Positions 60,119-64,000 of a stretch of DNA of 64,000 bases are shown here, piece after piece. Numbering within the stretch: the first letter of the stretch is position 1; every line of letters starts with the position of its first letter. Source of the stretch: Luzula sylvatica (lineage: Eukaryota; Streptophyta; Magnoliopsida; Poales; Juncaceae); NCBI GenBank assembly GCA_946800325.1, contig OX326958.1, positions 1,498,001 to 1,562,000 on the forward strand, written 5' to 3'. The translations under genes were made by a program, and so were the position numbers. Under the pieces are notes generated by a model. That model searched no databases and was not told the origin of the DNA. It saw only the letters and a list, made by a program, of their open reading frames with translations.

Positions 60119-60609
60119 CTATGTTGTACGGATACAGATATGATATCGTATCCAACACGATACGGAAATGGCGATACGACAGTTTACAAAAATGCATATA
60201 ATAAGATACGGCTATTATATATAATATTTTATTATTTTATTAATTATAATTTATATATTTAATATTTTTATACAGTATATATTTGACATAAAATAAAAGT
60301 TTGTTTTTGCAGAATAACCTTTATTCAGTAAATATTTATTTTATTTAGTTATTTATTTATATGTATTACTCATTTATTTCGATTTAAGATTTTTATTTTT
60401 ATTTTTCAAGTACATTTTTGTATACTTTAAAAGTATCCGACAAGTATTCGAATACTTTCGCGAAGTATCCGTTATTATTTTGAAATAAAATATTCGAATA
60501 CGTCACATGGAGTATCCGATACGTGTCCGATGAGTATCCGACGAGTATCGGTATTCGATACGACATCTGATACGATACAAATTGTTTTTTGAAGTGTCCG
60601 CACAACATA
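60119..60609. mobile_element. hAT-like MITE filled with GTATCCGATACG motifs, copy 2
   Basis: It starts CTATGTTGTACGGATAC and ends GTCCGCACAACATA in inverse match. It is flanked by an 8-bp duplication with one mismatch, atatatgc (60111-60118) and atatatga (60610-60617). The arms carry tatccgatacg variants around an AT-rich middle. It lies in intron 6 of the beta-glucosidase. Confidence 0.75.
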
Positions 60610-60695
60610 ATATATGACCTCAATATTGTATAACAACGTAATATTAAACTAATTGGGTAAATATATTATGTCTCGATGAACAAGAAAAAATATCG

Positions 60696-60823
60696 TTGAT
60701 GCGTCAATCGAGAAGGTTAATTAGATTGATTAGATTTTTTAATTGAATCAATCCAACTGAGTATTGATTTGACTGCTAATCAATTCAATTAGTTCCATTA
60801 ACTTTTCTCTCGATTTTAACCAC
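60696..60823. mobile_element. Foldback MITE with TTGATGCGTCAATCGAG ends, copy 2
   Basis: The left end ttgatgcgtcaatcgag is identical to the element at 36279. The right end is truncated or diverged (ttctctcgatttta). It lies in intron 6 of the beta-glucosidase. Confidence 0.6.
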
Positions 60824-61221
60824 AAACTAATTATGTCGTGTGTTCCCATTGTGCTAAAAAATTCTATTTGAACATGAACCACGCACTCATTAATTTATTT
60901 CACAGTTATGTATTAAATATTTCCAAGTTGAAAAATTAGAATTTTTTTTTGATCGCGTGTTAAACCATATCACTTGTTAATTAGAGTCCTAGCTGTATAT
61001 CATATGAAACACGTCTAAGATATTAGATCCCATCTGAAAGATTTAATTAATAGTAGAATGAATAGACTAAAACTTTCTGTATTGCTCAATGTGATCATTA
61101 CTAGTGTATTTATACATAAATCAATATTTGTTTTATCTACCAACTAATCCTATCTCCTTTGATAAAAAATAATTATGTTAAAAAATTGGTAAATATTTTA
61201 ATAACTCGACAGGACGACACC

Positions 61222-61911
61222 TAGGGGTGTAAACGGCTCAGTTCCGATTCGTATAATGGTCATACCAGACTCATATTCATATTTTTTCGGATACAAAAAT
61301 ACCTGGATCCTGATACGGTTCGGATATCGTCAGAGACGAGTACATATACATATTTTTTTTCTGAATAGATTAAAACTGACAAGTAACATAACTACTTCTT
61401 TTATATTGGACATTCAAATAGATTTAATATAATACCTAATAATATCTAAAAGAGGATATCATAATTTTTCAAAAAATGTTGGGAACATCTTAATTTTCAG
61501 AAAAAAAAATCACTCACGAAACTTGAAAAATAACACACAAAAGAAAAGGAAAAATCTTGGAAAAGAGAGAAGTGAGATTATTTTGGGACATTGAAAATAT
61601 TTTGAAAATAAATTTCATGTATTTTTATAAAATGAGATTGATTCATGGATCATGAGTCGTGTGAATATGATATTTTATTAGGTCCATGATATCATATCCA
61701 TTTAAATGTAAAATAAATTATGAAAATTGCATACTTGTTTTTTATTGTTATTCGGATCCGGATAGTATCCGCAATCGGATCCGGATAATATTTTGGATAC
61801 CGGATTCGGATCCAGATCCGAGAAAACGAATCTGAGTCAGATCCGGATAATTTTATCTGGATTTGGATATTCGGATCGGTTCGGATAATATGCGAAGCGT
61901 TTACACTCCTA
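61222..61911. mobile_element. hAT-type MITE filled with GGATCCGGAT motifs, 690 bp
   Basis: It starts TAGGGGTGTAAACGG and ends GCGTTTACACTCCTA, and is flanked by an 8-bp duplication with one mismatch, acgacacc (61214-61221) and acgacact (61912-61919). The right arm is packed with ggatccggat motifs; the left arm is more decayed. Its right end lies only 22 bases from glucosidase exon 7. Confidence 0.8.
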
Positions 61912-62284
61912 ACGACACTCCATGATGATGCAGGAGAGATTATAGAGACTATGCAGAGATATGTTTCAAGGAGTTTGGTGACAGGGTGAAACATTGGATC
62001 ACATTCAACGAGCCTCACATGTACAGCACGAATGGATATGCCAGCGGAAGATGGCCACCGGCACGTTGCTCCGCCTGGGAAGCCCACAACTGCACAGCTG
62101 GCGACTCGGGAACCGAACCTTATATTGTTGCTCATAATATGTTAAAAGCTCATAGTTCTGTTGTCAAGCTATACAGAGAAACATATCAAGTAATTAACGC
62201 ATCATTTTGCCGGTAATGTCTTATGTCATGTATGATTAAGAGTGTACATTAATTAATTGCAGGCAATTCAAAAGGGTAAAATAG

Positions 62285-62578
<294 letters not shown>

Positions 62579-63511
62579 TAGTATGCTACGTATTTCTCGA
62601 AAGATAATCCAGATAATAATCCAGTTAACACGAGTTACGGCACTGATTCTAGAGCGAATTATACCGGTACGTTTATCATGATGCAATCGTTGATAAAACA
62701 TTCTCCACTTATTTTATTTCCATTTTCCTTTCTTGAGCAGGCCGAAATTTTGATGGGATTGAACTACCGAAGGTACATTTTATCCTACTATCAGCGAATT
62801 ATATATCTTATATAATCATAAAACAAAATAATTTGTAAGAAAACTATGGTACATATTCATTTCAGCCCTACAATACTTCATGGATTAACATATATCCCCC
62901 AGGGATAAGAGATCTGTTGGTGTATACCAAGAATAATTACGAAAACCCGATCATCTACATTACAGAAAATGGTACGTGCCATTCTTACTCGCTTTTCTTT
63001 TGTGTGATTTCCATAAATCCTTCCGGGTTTACGGCTTTAGGCTTTAGGGTTTAAACATGATATTAATTATTAAAACTTTCAAATCTATGGAGCTCATCTT
63101 CGACTCGTATATGTTTATTACTTAATTTCATATAAAAATACAGGAATATACTCATTCTACTCATATGTAGGTGTGAACGAACTGAGCAACGATACTTTAC
63201 CATTGAAGGAGGCCCTGAAAGACGATATTAGATTAGCATACCATCGTGATCATCTTCTCTATTTGCGGAGTGCAATCAGGTTCTCTTTTTCTTTTTCACA
63301 ATAATTTTAAAGCACATGTTTTCAAATTATCCAACAAAAATATTGAATAAAATAAAGATAATATCATTATTTTCTTAACTTATTAGATAGTATTATTATT
63401 TTCTTAACTTATTAGATAGTATTATTATTTTCTTACTTTAGCATATTTTTCATTGGATATTTGATGGTTTTGAGTTTCATTCAAATGGGCAATAAAATTA
63501 ATTAGGCCTAA

Positions 63512-63733
<222 letters not shown>

Positions 63734-63737
63734 TAAA

Positions 63738-63935
63738 AGTAACATATTGGTTTATTTATAACTAGCAAGTAAACTTTATCGAGGATTTGTGGTATTTTAT
63801 ACTTTTAGGACCCTTCTTTATATTGTTGCAATTTGAGGGAAAAAAACATCAAAATTATTGTTCCTTTGCATGCTTTATAACACAAGAAGTTCTTTGAAGA
63901 GTTTGCATTTAGGTTCCTGTGTAAGATTTTTTCAA

Positions 63936-63974
<39 letters not shown>

Positions 63975-64000
63975 AGATATAAAGTTAAGGGATTTCTAGC
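63738..64000. other. 3' flank with (TTA)n microsatellite
   Basis: Likely 3' untranslated sequence of the glucosidase. 63936-63973 is about 13 TTA units. The window ends here. Confidence 0.6.

Noticed and set aside
63171..63190. Alternative acceptor at 63143 adding IYSFYSYVG before VNELS in the glucosidase
   Set aside because: It is in frame, but the family normally continues directly after ITENG; the later acceptor was preferred.

Overview
This window is nuclear DNA from a plant, almost certainly a eudicot. The genes are AT-rich and intron-dense, with GT-AG introns and T-rich intron tracts. Plastid-targeted proteins, a giant plant-type UPL HECT ligase and a plant OPT transporter are present. 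The spacers are full of MITEs of hAT and Mutator type, Helitron-type ends and AT-rich repeats. I cannot name the species.

Layout. 1.2-3.5 kb: Sec14/CRAL-TRIO lipid-transfer protein (+). 4.55-5.15 kb: DC1 zinc-finger protein (+). 5.7-5.9 kb: possible 61-residue membrane protein (-). 6.4-8.1 kb: coiled-coil protein (-). 8.7-12.1 kb: transposon-derived spacer. 12.5-15.2 kb: oligopeptide transporter of the OPT family (+). 15.5-16.9 kb: plastid membrane protein of unknown function (-). 17-24 kb: AT-rich spacer with a large element filled by a TAATA-type array. 24.2-26.2 kb: plastid indole-3-glycerol-phosphate synthase of tryptophan synthesis (+). 26.2-33.3 kb: repeats, including a near-perfect hairpin MITE, hAT MITEs and Helitron ends. 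33.6-34.1 kb: small basic protein (+). 34.2-42.8 kb: repeats. 42.9-44.6 kb: bacterial-type Orn/Lys/Arg decarboxylase with a likely plastid transit peptide (+). 45.1-57.9 kb: UPL1/UPL2-type HECT ubiquitin ligase, 18 exons, 3571 residues (+). 58.6-63.7 kb: GH1 beta-glucosidase with an internal stop codon and a GC splice donor, probably a pseudogene (+).

The genes are unrelated housekeeping or metabolic loci, each with its own promoter; I see no operon-like pathway cluster. Exon chains were built by hand. Each chain closes in frame and its total is a multiple of three, which is the main internal check. The most notable structure is in the spacers and introns: several 490-690 bp elements, most with 8-bp target duplications, whose two arms are filled with different degenerate short motifs (GAACC, ATCCG, GCTCGA, GTATCCGATACG) in opposite orientation. 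I did not find a clearly new biological system.
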